Origin: Leptotrichia sp. HSP-342
GTDB lineage: Bacteria; Fusobacteriota; Fusobacteriia; Fusobacteriales; Leptotrichiaceae
Assembly: GCF_041199995.1 (NCBI RefSeq)
Contig: NZ_CP165646.1
Coordinates: 2,232,001-2,296,000, forward strand
DNA: 64,000 nucleotides
Direction: 5' to 3'
Shown here piece after piece: positions 33,812 through 43,331 of this stretch (the first letter of the stretch is position 1; the number at the start of each line of letters is the position of its first letter). A program made the translations under genes and the position numbers. The notes under the pieces are model-generated. The model was not told the DNA's origin. It was given only the letters and a program-made list of their open reading frames with translations, and made no database searches.

Positions 33812-36076
33812 CTATTTTTTGATTATATCTATCACTTCTGACATTGATTTCAAATTGTTTGCCAATCTATCAAAATCTTCACGGCTTCTTATTGTTATTC
33901 TTAAATGTATGAGCATTCTTTTATTGCCATTTTCCTTGAAAGCATTTGTGTTTACATTTAGAAGATTCATTTTGTATTCGTTTAAAATCCGGATAATGTC
34001 AAGAAGAAGTCCGTTTCTATCTGAAGCTTTTATTGTAAAATTAAATTCATATGTTGTATTAGCAGACATTGCAGATTTATCCCAGTAAACATCAATTTCT
34101 CTTTCGGGCTCTTTTTCCATAAGGGATATGAAATTTTGACAATCTGAGCGGTGTATTGCTATTCCACGTCCTCTTGTTACATAACCTCGTATTTCATCTC
34201 CAGGAAGTGGACTGCAACATTTTGCAAAGCGATACATCGTATTCTCAGTTCCAGATATTTTGACTCCACCATTATTTTTCCCTTTTTGTCTATTTGCTTT
34301 TTCTGTTTCTTCCTCAAGCACTTTTTCAAGAGCCTTTTCTTCTTTTTTTTCAAATTTGTTCATAAATCCGTCAAGCGACAAATCTCCGATAGCAAATCTG
34401 TAAAATAATGTTTTAGTATCAGCTATATTAAATTTTTTCATATAAAGGAAAACACGTTCATCTTCAAGCATATCCTTCAGTTTTAGTCCAAGCTGCTCAA
34501 ATTCCTTTTCCAGAATTTGTTCCCCTTCTTTTGATTTTTCTTCAAATTCCTTATCTTTAAACCATTTTCGAATTTTCACACGAGAACTGTGATTGTTTAC
34601 CATTTCAATCCAGTCTTTTCCAGGACCTTTATTAACATTTTTGGACGTCATGACTTCGACTTTATCTCCATTTTTAAGTACCTGATTTAGCTGTGTAATT
34701 CTTCCGTTTACCTTTGCTCCAATCGTTCTGTATCCAATTTGCGTATGAACTTGGAATGCAAAATCAAGTGCTGTTGAATTCCTAGGCATTTCCATTACAT
34801 CATCTTTTGGTGTGAACACAAATATCGTCTGTTTTAAAACATCTCCTGTAACTTCCTGTGCAAATCCCTTTTGTTCCTTTTCATCTGATTTGCTTTGAAC
34901 AGAATCAGTTAATTTTTTTGCATCTGCATAAAATTTTTCATTTTTAGACTTAGATTTTTTTTCTTTGTATTTCCAATGTGCAGCAACCCCTTCTTCTGCT
35001 ATTTCGTGCATTTCTTGAGTTCTAATCTGAATTTCGACATTTTGGTCATTAGGCCCTTTCACAGTTGTATGGATGGATTGGTAGCCGTTTGGTTTTGGCT
35101 GGGAAATATAGTCCTTGAAACGTTTAAATACTGGAATGAACAAATCATGAATTATTCCAAGTACATTATAGCACTCATTTTTTTTCTCAACAATAATTCT
35201 TATCGCAATCAAGTCATTCAAATCTACGAATCTTTTTTCCTTTTCATTCATTTTACGATAAATGCTGTATAAATGCTTTGGACGTCCTGTAACTTCTCCT
35301 TTTATATGATTTTTTTCAAGTTCTGCTTGAATTTTTTCAATAAAATTTGCTGTATATTCTTCACGTTCCTTCCTTTTGGAATTTATAAGTTCCTTAATCT
35401 CGTAATAATCTTTTGGATATAAAAATCTAAAACTAATATCTTCCAGTTCCCATTTTATCTTTGCCATCCCAATTCTATGTGCAATTGGTGCATAAATTTC
35501 AATGGTTTCTTTTGATTTTTCCTGCTGTTTTTCAGGCTTCATATATTTTAATGTCCGCATATTATGAAGTCTATCCGCAAGTTTTATAATTACAACCCGA
35601 ATGTCTTCCGACATTGCAACTACCATTTTTCTTATATTCTCCAGCTTTTTACTATCTGTTCTTGGTAAATTCCTAAGTTTTGTAACTCCATCTACAAGTT
35701 TTCTTACATCTTCTCCAAAGTTATACTCAATATCTGCCAATGTTATAAGCGTATCCTCAACTACATCATGAAGAAGCCCTGCCACAATCGTATCTGTATC
35801 CATTCTCATATCAGCGAGTATTTCTGCTACTTCTACAGGATGCAAAATGTAGTTCTCTCCACTTTTTCTCTTCTGTCCCACATGTGACTCATAAGCAAGT
35901 GTAAAAGCCTCTGCTACTTTATCCATATCTACATCTAGATTATTTTCCTTAATTTTATCTGCCAACTGCTTATACAGCTCATTATAACTTTTATTAACAA
36001 TCTCCGGCATTTTCATATCTTCAATCTCATCATCTGTCATTTTCCAGTCATTTTTTAATACTTTTTTCTCATCCAT
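33812..36076 (-). CDS. rel: bifunctional (p)ppGpp synthetase/hydrolase (Rel/SpoT)
   Basis: Makes and degrades the alarmone (p)ppGpp. Its 754 residues contain, in order, the HD hydrolase domain (ILHPVEVAEILADM, LLHDVVEDT with His103-Asp104, RLHNMRT), the synthetase domain (KPKHLYSIYRKM-like text, LNDLIAIRI, KPNGYQSIHTT), a TGS domain (about 400-460, FVFTPKDDVMEMPRNSTALDFAF), a helical/zinc-finger region with CCSPLPGDEIRGYVTRGRGIAIHR, and a C-terminal ACT domain. Both catalytic sites look intact. GAGGAGGATGGATGCGAG precedes the ATG. Confidence 0.96.
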   Translation of the reverse strand: MDEKKVLKNDWKMTDDEIEDMKMPEIVNKSYNELYKQLADKIKENNLDVDMDKVAEAFTLAYESHVGQKRKSGENYILHPVEVAEILADMRMDTDTIVAGLLHDVVEDTLITLADIEYNFGEDVRKLVDGVTKLRNLPRTDSKKLENIRKMVVAMSEDIRVVIIKLADRLHNMRTLKYMKPEKQQEKSKETIEIYAPIAHRIGMAKIKWELEDISFRFLYPKDYYEIKELINSKRKEREEYTANFIEKIQAELEKNHIKGEVTGRPKHLYSIYRKMNEKEKRFVDLNDLIAIRIIVEKKNECYNVLGIIHDLFIPVFKRFKDYISQPKPNGYQSIHTTVKGPNDQNVEIQIRTQEMHEIAEEGVAAHWKYKEKKSKSKNEKFYADAKKLTDSVQSKSDEKEQKGFAQEVTGDVLKQTIFVFTPKDDVMEMPRNSTALDFAFQVHTQIGYRTIGAKVNGRITQLNQVLKNGDKVEVMTSKNVNKGPGKDWIEMVNNHSSRVKIRKWFKDKEFEEKSKEGEQILEKEFEQLGLKLKDMLEDERVFLYMKKFNIADTKTLFYRFAIGDLSLDGFMNKFEKKEEKALEKVLEEETEKANRQKGKNNGGVKISGTENTMYRFAKCCSPLPGDEIRGYVTRGRGIAIHRSDCQNFISLMEKEPEREIDVYWDKSAMSANTTYEFNFTIKASDRNGLLLDIIRILNEYKMNLLNVNTNAFKENGNKRMLIHLRITIRSREDFDRLANNLKSMSEVIDIIKK

Positions 36077-36310
36077 CTCGCATCCATCCTCCTCTTATCT
36101 AACAAACTCTATCATAGCCCTGTTTATACATAAATATCTTCTTAAAATTATTTTACTATACATTTAAAAAAAAATCTATTATAAAGTGTGAATATTGTTA
36201 ATTATTTTTGTTTTGAATAACTAAATTGTTGAAAAAATTTATATTCAAAAGTAAAATATAAGTTTTATCTAATTAAAAAAATAAATTTTTATAACTAAAA
36301 ATTTTTCCAG

Positions 36311-36340
36311 TTGAAAAATACCATCGAAATAGTGTATAAT
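36311..36340 (+). promoter_or_regulatory. sigma70 promoter of the DUF262 gene
   Basis: TTGAAA at 36311-36316, an 18-bp spacer, TATAAT at 36335-36340, about 28 bp before the ATG. Confidence 0.7.
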
Positions 36341-36368
36341 TTATAAAAAGAACACTGTAGGAGGCGTT

Positions 36369-38078
36369 ATGGTTGCAACAATACAAGTTAATAAGCAAAG
36401 CATAAAGCAGTTGCTGGAAAGCGGAAAAGATCAGACGTTTTTAATACCTGAATATCAGAGACCGTATTCCTGGACTGAAAATGAGACTAAGACGTTGTTT
36501 TATGATTTATTAGAATTTACTGAAAATGAGTCAAAGAGAAATAGTGAAGTGGAAGGAACATATTTTTTAGGAAGCATAGTTTCTTATGAAAATGAGAACG
36601 GGGAACAAGAAATAATTGATGGTCAACAGAGAATTACTTCATTGTTTCTTCTTTTGCGTGCAATTTATACGAAATTGGTTTCCTATGAGGAAAAAACTAT
36701 TGAGCAGGAAAATTTTATAAGACAAATTCAGCCTGCACTCTGGAAGCAGGAGAAATTAACTGGGGAAGTTGACTATAAAAGTGTACTTATTAATTCACGA
36801 GTTATAGATAATGAAGGGAATAAAATTTTACAGAATATTTTAGAAACAGGAGTTGCAGATTCTAAGGCTACTGACAATTATTCAAGAAATTATATTTTAT
36901 TTCAAAAGTTATTTGATAAACTTTGTGAACTAAGCCCTACATTAATGCTTGAATTTATTTATTATACTTTAAATAGAGCCGTTGTCTTTCCAATAAAAAC
37001 AGATTCACAAGACGATGCATTAAGTGTATTTTCTACCTTGAATGACAGAGGATTACCACTTTCTGAAGCTGATATTTTTAAGGCAAAAATGTATAACCGA
37101 ATCAAAAAAGAATACAAGAAAATGTTTATAAAACAATGGAAAAAACTAAGTGAACGGGCAATTTATGCCAAAGAAAATGTAAAACAGCTATTTTATTATT
37201 ATATGTTTTATCTAAGGGCAGTAGAAAAAGATGTCGCAACGACTACACTTGGACTTAGACGTTTTTATTCAAAGGGCGGATTTACAAGGCTTTATAAATC
37301 AAATCTTTTGAAGCATCTGGATCAGATTCTTGATTTATGGATTGTAATGAATAGGCACGAATCAATTGATGACAAACCTTGGACAGAAAATATACAGATT
37401 ATAAAGATTTTGGATACTTTATCAGCTTATCCAAATGAATCTTGGAAATATCCTGTTGTTGTCTATTATTTGTCACATGGCGAAAAAGAAAATTTTGAAA
37501 CTTATTTCTTAAAATTTTTAAGAAAGCTATTTTTAGAATTGACAGCAAATTATCTTGTAACACCGAGTGTTGCCGCTGTAAAAGCTGATATTCTTAAACT
37601 TAATGTTGATATCGTTGATAATATTTCTCCAAAGATTGCATTCAAGAATATTCCAATTTCAATATTGCAAGAAAAAGTCAAGACACCAAACAAAAATCTT
37701 GTGCGGATGATTTTAAAAATGGTTGTTTACAACAATCAAGACGAATTATTGCCTGAAAAATGGGAAATTGAATATATATTGCCACAAAAATGGAGTAACT
37801 GTTTCTCAGAAAGTGTTGAAAATAAACAGGTTAAAGAATATATAAATTATATTGGAAACAAGATTCCTTTTGAAAAAAGATTGTCAATTAAAGCTTCAGA
37901 AAACTTTTTTGAAAAGAAAAAGGAAAATTATGCAAAATCTAAAATTAAATATGTACGTGAATTAATCCCAGCTGATAAGACTGACTGGACTTTTGAAGAT
38001 ATTGACAAAAGAAACAGAAAGGTATCGGAAGAACTTGTTAAATTGTTCATTACATGGAATGGGGAATATGAATTTTAA
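36369..38078 (+). CDS. GmrSD-like protein (DUF262 + DUF1524), HNH His replaced
   Basis: A 569-residue protein. The DUF262 (GmrSD N-terminal, ParB-like) part has IPEYQRPYSW at 26-35 and IIDGQQRITSL around 82-92, residues thought to bind and hydrolyse NTP. The C-terminal DUF1524 part should carry the HNH nuclease motif IEHILPQ, but here it reads IEYILPQ with Tyr469 in place of the His. The following IGN and the FFEKKKENYAKS segment remain. Relatives act as type IV restriction enzymes or in phage defence; nuclease activity here is doubtful. AGGAGG precedes the ATG. No methylase or partner gene is adjacent. Confidence 0.85.
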   Translation: MVATIQVNKQSIKQLLESGKDQTFLIPEYQRPYSWTENETKTLFYDLLEFTENESKRNSEVEGTYFLGSIVSYENENGEQEIIDGQQRITSLFLLLRAIYTKLVSYEEKTIEQENFIRQIQPALWKQEKLTGEVDYKSVLINSRVIDNEGNKILQNILETGVADSKATDNYSRNYILFQKLFDKLCELSPTLMLEFIYYTLNRAVVFPIKTDSQDDALSVFSTLNDRGLPLSEADIFKAKMYNRIKKEYKKMFIKQWKKLSERAIYAKENVKQLFYYYMFYLRAVEKDVATTTLGLRRFYSKGGFTRLYKSNLLKHLDQILDLWIVMNRHESIDDKPWTENIQIIKILDTLSAYPNESWKYPVVVYYLSHGEKENFETYFLKFLRKLFLELTANYLVTPSVAAVKADILKLNVDIVDNISPKIAFKNIPISILQEKVKTPNKNLVRMILKMVVYNNQDELLPEKWEIEYILPQKWSNCFSESVENKQVKEYINYIGNKIPFEKRLSIKASENFFEKKKENYAKSKIKYVRELIPADKTDWTFEDIDKRNRKVSEELVKLFITWNGEYEF

Positions 38079-38096
38079 ATTTAATAATTTTTTAGG

Positions 38097-38127
38097 ATAA
38101 GGGTGTTAGAAATGCCCTTATTTTTTT
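38097..38127 (+). terminator. intrinsic terminator of the DUF262 gene
   Basis: ATAAGGG pairs with CCCTTAT, followed by a seven-T run. Confidence 0.85.
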
Positions 38128-38172
38128 AATAAAATTGTTTTAAAGTTCGTTTTATTTTATTTAATTAAATCC

Positions 38173-38201
38173 TTGAAATTTAAAATAAAAAGGTATATAA
38201 T
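38173..38201 (+). promoter_or_regulatory. sigma70 promoter of the HMA-like/P-ATPase operon
   Basis: TTGAAA at 38173-38178, a 17-bp spacer, TATAAT at 38196-38201, 29 bp before the first ATG. Confidence 0.75.
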
Positions 38202-38230
38202 GATTTATAAAAATATTTAAGGAGTCAATT

Positions 38231-38716
38231 ATGTTACAAAATTTTTATGGCGTTATTCAAGTAAAACATTACCAGAATGGACGGTTGAGACTTCAAACAG
38301 ATGCATTAAAAGAGAATGAGGAGTTAGAACAGGAATTTTTAAATAATATGCGTCAATTATCAGGAATACACTCAGTAAGCGTTAATTCAATTATTGGAAG
38401 CATCTTAATTTATTTTGATGAAAAAATTATTGAGAGTTCGTTTTTGTATTTAATCGTTCTAAAATTGCTCCATCTAGAAGAAAAAACCTTAAAAAATAAG
38501 CCTGGAAAAGTAAAAAAAATGTTAAAACAGGCATTTGAATCTGTTGATATGGCTATTTACAATAAAAGTAGAGGTTATCTGGACTTAAAGACATTAGTTG
38601 CAGGAATTTTTGCTTTTTATGGCATTAAAAAATTAAGAGAAATTCCAAAATTGCCTACAGGTACTACTTTATTATGGTGGGCTTTTATTTTTTTATCAGA
38701 AGGGAAAAGAAAATAA
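38231..38716 (+). CDS. HMA-like domain membrane-associated protein (first gene of P-ATPase operon)
   Basis: A 161-residue protein. Residues 5-75 have a ferredoxin-like HMA-type fold pattern: strand VIQVKHYQNGRLRLQ, helix, SGIHSVSVNSIIGSILIYFD. The usual CxxC is missing; instead there is His followed by GRLRL, the same signature as in the next three genes. A helix and a hydrophobic stretch near residues 115-155 suggest membrane association. The stop overlaps the next start (TAATG), so translation is coupled. AAGGAG precedes the ATG. It is probably a regulatory or assembly partner of the P-type ATPase. Confidence 0.7.
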   Translation: MLQNFYGVIQVKHYQNGRLRLQTDALKENEELEQEFLNNMRQLSGIHSVSVNSIIGSILIYFDEKIIESSFLYLIVLKLLHLEEKTLKNKPGKVKKMLKQAFESVDMAIYNKSRGYLDLKTLVAGIFAFYGIKKLREIPKLPTGTTLLWWAFIFLSEGKRK

Positions 38717-39087
38717 TGTTAGAAAATTTATTTAAGGCTACATATTTGATGTTTAACCAGATAAAGGTTGTACACAGTATTCCTGGCAGATTAAGGCTTT
38801 CGGTCCCAAATTTGTCAAAGATTCCAGAAGAATTAAAAAAATATGATTATCGAGTTACAGAACTTATTTTATCAAAAAAAGGCATAAAAAGTATTGAGTA
38901 TTCGTATGTGACAAATAAAATTCTGCTTTACTATGATGTAAAATTAATTTCAGAAAAACAAATACTAGACTGGCTGAACAAAGTCTGGAAAACTATGATT
39001 AATCATTCTGAATTATATGAAAATAAATCCTTAAAGGAAATAGAAGATAATTTGGATACTTTTTATAACATAATTAAAGAACTTTAA
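38716..39087 (+). CDS. HMA-like small protein (second gene of P-ATPase operon)
   Basis: A 123-residue protein starting MLENLFKATYLM, with the ATG overlapping the previous stop and GAAGGGAA ahead of it; a longer in-frame start at 38674 lies inside the upstream gene and is rejected. The fold pattern is one HMA-like domain: IKVVHSIPGRLRLSVPN, then KGIKSIEYSYVTNKILLYYD. It lacks cysteines in the metal loop position, carrying His and the GRLRL run instead. It is soluble or peripheral. It sits 33 bp before the ATPase gene. Confidence 0.75.
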   Translation: MLENLFKATYLMFNQIKVVHSIPGRLRLSVPNLSKIPEELKKYDYRVTELILSKKGIKSIEYSYVTNKILLYYDVKLISEKQILDWLNKVWKTMINHSELYENKSLKEIEDNLDTFYNIIKEL

Positions 39088-39120
39088 TTATTGCCAAAAT
39101 GAAAAAAGAAAGGGATTTTT

Positions 39121-41301
39121 ATGTTAAATAAAGATTATTTGCTGGACTGCAAGATTTTACACGAAATTCGTGGAAGAATCAGAATAAAATCAAGAGCTTT
39201 AAAATATCTTGGAATTCATAAGGAAGAGATAACAAAGCAGCTAATGCAGGTTCATTATATCCAAAGTGTTGAAATTTCAAGTATTACAGGAACTATTCTT
39301 GTTTATTTTGACAATTTCTCATTAACTGGTGAAAACTTAATATCTTTACTTCAAAATACATTAAATACATATCTAGTAGATATATACAAAAACGAAAAAA
39401 AACAAATATCAAATAAATATGTGATTGAAAGACGTCTGCAGGAAGAATCTCCACAGGAAATTATTAAAAATATTGGTGCTGCTGTACTTTTACTGCTACT
39501 GCCAAATCCAAACATAAAATTAACAGGAATCAGACGGCTATTTAACTACAAAACTTTATCAACAGTTTCTTTAGCCCTGCCTGTTTTAAAAAATGGAATT
39601 TATTCTCTTATTCAAAATAAGCGTCCCAACGCAGATACTCTAAGTTCTACAGCTATTGTCAGCAGCATTATTTTAGGAAGTGAACGAACAGCTTTGACAA
39701 TTATGATTTTAGAAAAATTTGCAGAGCTTCTGACTGTTTATACAATGAAAAAGACACGTGGCGTAATTAAAGACATGTTAAGTGTTGGAGAAAACTATGT
39801 CTGGAAGCAGTCTGATGATGGAAATACGGCCAAAAAAGTTCCAATTGAAGAAATTAGCAAGGGAGATTTTATACTTGTTCAAACTGGGGAAAAAATAAGT
39901 GTGGATGGAACGATTGAAAAAGGTGAGGCGATAATTGATCAGTCGGCAATTACTGGGGAATATATGCCTGTTACGAAAAAGGCTGGAGAAGAAGTTTTTG
40001 CAGGAACACTTTTAAAAAGTGGAAATATTACTGTAAAAGCTGAGAAGGTTGGAGATGACAGGACAGCTTCTAGAATTATAAAATTAGTGGAAGATGCCGC
40101 TTTTAACAAGGCTGATATTCAATCTTATGCCGATACATTTTCTGCACAGTTAATCCCGCTTAACTTTCTGCTCGCCGGAATTGTCTATGTTTCAACGAAA
40201 AACTTGCAAAAAGCCCTTAGTATGCTTGTAATTGACTATTCATGCGGAATAAGACTGTCAACAGCAACAGCATTTTCAGCTTCAATTAATACAGCGGCTA
40301 AAAATGGAATTTTGATTAAAGGAAGCAACTATCTGGAAGAACTTTCAAGATCTGACACAGTAATATTTGACAAAACAGGTACAATTACCGAAGGAAAACC
40401 TAAAATTCAAACGCTGAAGACTTTTGGAAAAAATATGAAAGACAACCGAATGCTTGCACTAGCTGCCGCGGCTGAAGAAACTTCATCACATCCTTTAGCA
40501 AGTGCAATTTTGAATGAAATTAAAAATAGAGGATTAAAAATTCCAAAACATAAGGAATCCGTTATTAAAGTTGCAAGAGGGATAGAAACTTTTGTAAATA
40601 AGGATATTATTCGTGTAGGAAGCCTGAAATACATGGAAGAGAATGATATTTCACTAGAAGTGGCAAGTGATATAGTGAAGGGAATGCAAAATCGTGGAGA
40701 AATTGTAATTTACGTGGCTAAAAATAATGATTTAATAGGTGTTATCGGTGTTTCAGATCCGCCTAGGGAAAATATAAAAAAGGCAATGAATCGGCTAAGA
40801 AATCAAGGAATAGATGATATTGTACTGTTAACGGGAGATTTGAGACAGCAGGCTGAAACTATCGCTTCAAGAATGTCAATGGATAGATACGAGTCTGAAT
40901 TGCTTCCTGAGGACAAGGCTAAAGATATTTTAAAATTCCGTTCAATTGGTTCAAAAGTTATTATGATAGGTGACGGAATAAACGACGCTCCTGCCCTTTC
41001 CTACGCAAATGTAGGAATAGCTCTAGGAAGTTCACGTACCGACATTGCGATGGAAGCTGCTGATGTTACAATAACTTCAGACGACCCATTACTAATACCA
41101 GGTGTAATTGGTTTAGCAAAAAACACTGTAAAAATAATAAAGCAGAATTTTGCAATGGCAATTGGAATAAATAGTTTTGCCCTTGTATTAGGTGCAACAG
41201 GACTTCTGCCTGCAATATACAGTTCAATTTTGCATAACTCTATCACAATTTTAGTAGTTGGAAATTCATTGCGACTATTAAAATACGATGTTAATAAATA
41301 A
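39121..41301 (+). CDS. P1B-type (heavy-metal) transport ATPase with cysteine-less HMA-like N-terminus
   Basis: A 726-residue P-type ATPase. The N-terminal HMA-like domain shows His14 followed by RGRIRI in place of CxxC. Membrane helices follow (about 115-205). The actuator has SAITGEY around 275-281, the phosphorylation site is DKTGT at Asp417, then SSHPLASAIL (the P1B HP motif) and GDGINDAPAL. The intramembrane metal motif reads DYSCGIRLSTA (Ser374-Cys375-Gly376) instead of CPC or SPC, so the transported ion cannot be assigned. GAAAGGG precedes the ATG. It is the core of a five-gene operon. Confidence 0.9.
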   Translation: MLNKDYLLDCKILHEIRGRIRIKSRALKYLGIHKEEITKQLMQVHYIQSVEISSITGTILVYFDNFSLTGENLISLLQNTLNTYLVDIYKNEKKQISNKYVIERRLQEESPQEIIKNIGAAVLLLLLPNPNIKLTGIRRLFNYKTLSTVSLALPVLKNGIYSLIQNKRPNADTLSSTAIVSSIILGSERTALTIMILEKFAELLTVYTMKKTRGVIKDMLSVGENYVWKQSDDGNTAKKVPIEEISKGDFILVQTGEKISVDGTIEKGEAIIDQSAITGEYMPVTKKAGEEVFAGTLLKSGNITVKAEKVGDDRTASRIIKLVEDAAFNKADIQSYADTFSAQLIPLNFLLAGIVYVSTKNLQKALSMLVIDYSCGIRLSTATAFSASINTAAKNGILIKGSNYLEELSRSDTVIFDKTGTITEGKPKIQTLKTFGKNMKDNRMLALAAAAEETSSHPLASAILNEIKNRGLKIPKHKESVIKVARGIETFVNKDIIRVGSLKYMEENDISLEVASDIVKGMQNRGEIVIYVAKNNDLIGVIGVSDPPRENIKKAMNRLRNQGIDDIVLLTGDLRQQAETIASRMSMDRYESELLPEDKAKDILKFRSIGSKVIMIGDGINDAPALSYANVGIALGSSRTDIAMEAADVTITSDDPLLIPGVIGLAKNTVKIIKQNFAMAIGINSFALVLGATGLLPAIYSSILHNSITILVVGNSLRLLKYDVNK

Positions 41302-41337
41302 AAATTTTTGTGTTTTTAAAGGAGTTTGAATTAAGAT

Positions 41338-42084
41338 ATGAAAAAACTAACCTTAATAATATTGCATAAATTACCGAATCGTGTCAGATTCAAAATTTCA
41401 CACGATATTGCCAATACAAAAAAAATTTTTGAAACAGTAAAAGTTGAAACTAAAAATACAGCTTTACGGTATAATCAGACTATAAATACTTTGCTCGTTA
41501 CATTTGAGCCTGAAGAAATTTCAATAGATGAAGTAATTTACCGAACTGCGACTGCCTTATCAGTTGAACATGGCATGACTTCAGTAAAACTTGTTGAAGA
41601 TTTTGAAGAAAAATCAATAGATTTACTGTCTGTTTATTCTGGAGCCGCAATATTACTTTCGTTTCTGTATGGGCTTGGCAAAAGTAAAGTTGAAAAATTA
41701 CAAATCGGCATAAATAACTTTACAGCGGGGCTGACAACCGCAGCAATTATCGAGCATGCTTACAGGGAAACACAGCGTAAAGGTTTTTTTGACATTGAAA
41801 TATTGCCTGCATTATATTTGCTCAAATCGTATCTGGCAAACAGATCGGTTACAGCGATAGCGCTTATGTGGTTTACAACTTTTGGACGGCATCTTGTATT
41901 AAATAACTTTTCCAACAAGGAAGTAAGAATTTATCGTTTAAAAGCTGATAATGGAAAATCTCATTATGTTGTAGATGTAAGAAATGATAATTCTATTGAA
42001 AATCTGAGTGATTTGATAGATCACATATTTTTTAATAACAGGGCAGGCAATGAGCTAGATGACAAATACATTGCTTTGCAATAA
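41338..42084 (+). CDS. HMA-like domain fused to a membrane region (fourth gene of operon)
   Basis: A 248-residue protein. Residues 5-75 form an HMA-like domain (LIILHKLPNRVRFKISHD, then FETVKVETKNTALRYNQTINTLLVTFE), again with His and an R-x-R run but no CxxC. Residues about 95-200 hold two or three weak membrane segments (SVYSGAAILLSFLYGLG, TAIALMWFTTFGRH). AAAGGAG precedes the ATG, 36 bp after the ATPase. The C-terminal 50 residues are soluble. It probably pairs with the ATPase in the membrane. Confidence 0.7.
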   Translation: MKKLTLIILHKLPNRVRFKISHDIANTKKIFETVKVETKNTALRYNQTINTLLVTFEPEEISIDEVIYRTATALSVEHGMTSVKLVEDFEEKSIDLLSVYSGAAILLSFLYGLGKSKVEKLQIGINNFTAGLTTAAIIEHAYRETQRKGFFDIEILPALYLLKSYLANRSVTAIALMWFTTFGRHLVLNNFSNKEVRIYRLKADNGKSHYVVDVRNDNSIENLSDLIDHIFFNNRAGNELDDKYIALQ

Positions 42085-42134
42085 AAATTAATAAATGATA
42101 AAATAATAACAAATAAAAATTTGGAGGTATAAAA

Positions 42135-42422
42135 ATGATAAAATTTGGAAACATTAAAAAGGAACATTTAGTAGGAGCAGCAATCGGAGTAGGAACTGTA
42201 GCAGTAGGTTATTACCTGTACAAAAAAAATCAAAATAAAGTTGACAGTTTTTTAAGAAAACAAGGAATAAACATAAAAACATCTTCAGAAGCGGCTTACG
42301 ACAATATGAACCTTGAAGAATTGATGACAACAAAAGAACATCTTGAAGATTTAATTGCTGAAAAAGAACTATCTACAAACACAGCTGCTGCAGAAGCAGT
42401 TGCAGAAACTGAAACACGATAG
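42135..42422 (+). CDS. small single-span membrane protein at the end of the P-ATPase operon
   Basis: A 95-residue protein: one glycine-rich membrane segment near residues 12-28 (LVGAAIGVGTVAVGYYLY), then a basic KKNQNK turn and an acidic helical tail (LEELMTTKEHLEDLIAEKE, then Ala/Glu/Thr-rich). TTTGGAGGTATAAAA precedes the ATG. Small proteins of this type (a glycine-rich helix beside a metal ATPase) occur beside other such ATPases, but the role here is unknown. Confidence 0.65.
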   Translation: MIKFGNIKKEHLVGAAIGVGTVAVGYYLYKKNQNKVDSFLRKQGINIKTSSEAAYDNMNLEELMTTKEHLEDLIAEKELSTNTAAAEAVAETETR

Positions 42423-42485
42423 TAAAATAAAGCCGCTTTTTTATTAGTTCAAATATAAAAGGACTTTACCAAAAGGAGGAAAACA

Positions 42486-43172
42486 ATGAAATTAGTATTA
42501 ATTCGTCATGGAGAAAGTGAATGGAACTTGGAAAACAAATTTACTGGATGGAAAGATGTAGATTTGACTTCAAAAGGAGTGGAAGAGGCAAAAGCTGGAG
42601 GTAAAGCATTAAAGGAAATGGGATTAGTTTTTGACATTGCTTACACGTCTTATTTGAAAAGAGCTATTAAAACTCTTAATTACGTTTTGGAAGAACTGGA
42701 TGAACTATACATTCCAGTTTACAAATCTTGGAGATTGAATGAACGTCATTATGGAGCATTACAAGGATTAAACAAAGCTGAAACTGCTAAAAAATATGGA
42801 GACGAGCAAGTCCTTATCTGGAGAAGAAGCTTTGATGTTGCCCCGCCTGCAATAGACAAATCAAGCGAATACTATCCAAAATCAGATAGAAGATATGCAG
42901 ATTTATCTGATTCTGAAGCGCCACTTGGAGAAAGCCTTAAAGATACTATCGAAAGAGTTCTGCCTTACTGGCACTCACATATTTCAAAAAGTTTGCAGGA
43001 AGGGAAAAATGTTATTGTAGCAGCTCACGGAAATAGTTTGCGTGCTTTAATAAAATATTTGCTAAATATTTCAGATGACGATATTTTAAAACTGAATTTA
43101 ACAACAGGAAAACCTTTAGTATTTGAAATAGATAAAGATTTAAAAGTATTGTCATCACCAGATTCATTTTAA
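42486..43172 (+). CDS. gpmA: 2,3-bisphosphoglycerate-dependent phosphoglycerate mutase
   Basis: Converts 3-phosphoglycerate to 2-phosphoglycerate via a phosphohistidine. Its 228 residues match the dimeric GpmA type. The N-terminal [10 protein letters not shown] has the catalytic His; [11 protein letters not shown], then HSHI and [13 protein letters not shown] (second His) are all present. AAAAGGAGGAAAACA is a very strong ribosome site. It lies 63 bp after the P-ATPase operon without a visible terminator between, and may be partly co-transcribed with it. Confidence 0.97.
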   Translation: MKLVLIRHGESEWNLENKFTGWKDVDLTSKGVEEAKAGGKALKEMGLVFDIAYTSYLKRAIKTLNYVLEELDELYIPVYKSWRLNERHYGALQGLNKAETAKKYGDEQVLIWRRSFDVAPPAIDKSSEYYPKSDRRYADLSDSEAPLGESLKDTIERVLPYWHSHISKSLQEGKNVIVAAHGNSLRALIKYLLNISDDDILKLNLTTGKPLVFEIDKDLKVLSSPDSF

Positions 43173-43197
43173 TTTTAATAAAAATAAAATCTTTTAA

Positions 43198-43228
43198 GCA
43201 AGGGCAAAATTTTAGTCCTTGCATTTTT
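43198..43228 (+). terminator. intrinsic terminator of gpmA
   Basis: GCAAGG pairs with CCTTGC (extended by a G-T and a C-G pair), followed by ATTTTTATTTT. Confidence 0.75.
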
Positions 43229-43231
43229 ATT

Positions 43232-43260
43232 TTGCATTTTTTAGTAATTTCAATTATAAT
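43232..43260 (+). promoter_or_regulatory. promoter of the DUF2721 gene
   Basis: TTGCAT at 43232-43237, a 17-bp spacer, TATAAT at 43255-43260, about 70 bp ahead of the chosen start. Confidence 0.6.
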
Positions 43261-43331
43261 AAAAATAAAGTGTAGTATTTAAATTGTTAAATAAATATAT
43301 ATTATAAAAAAATGGAAGGATGATGAAAAAT

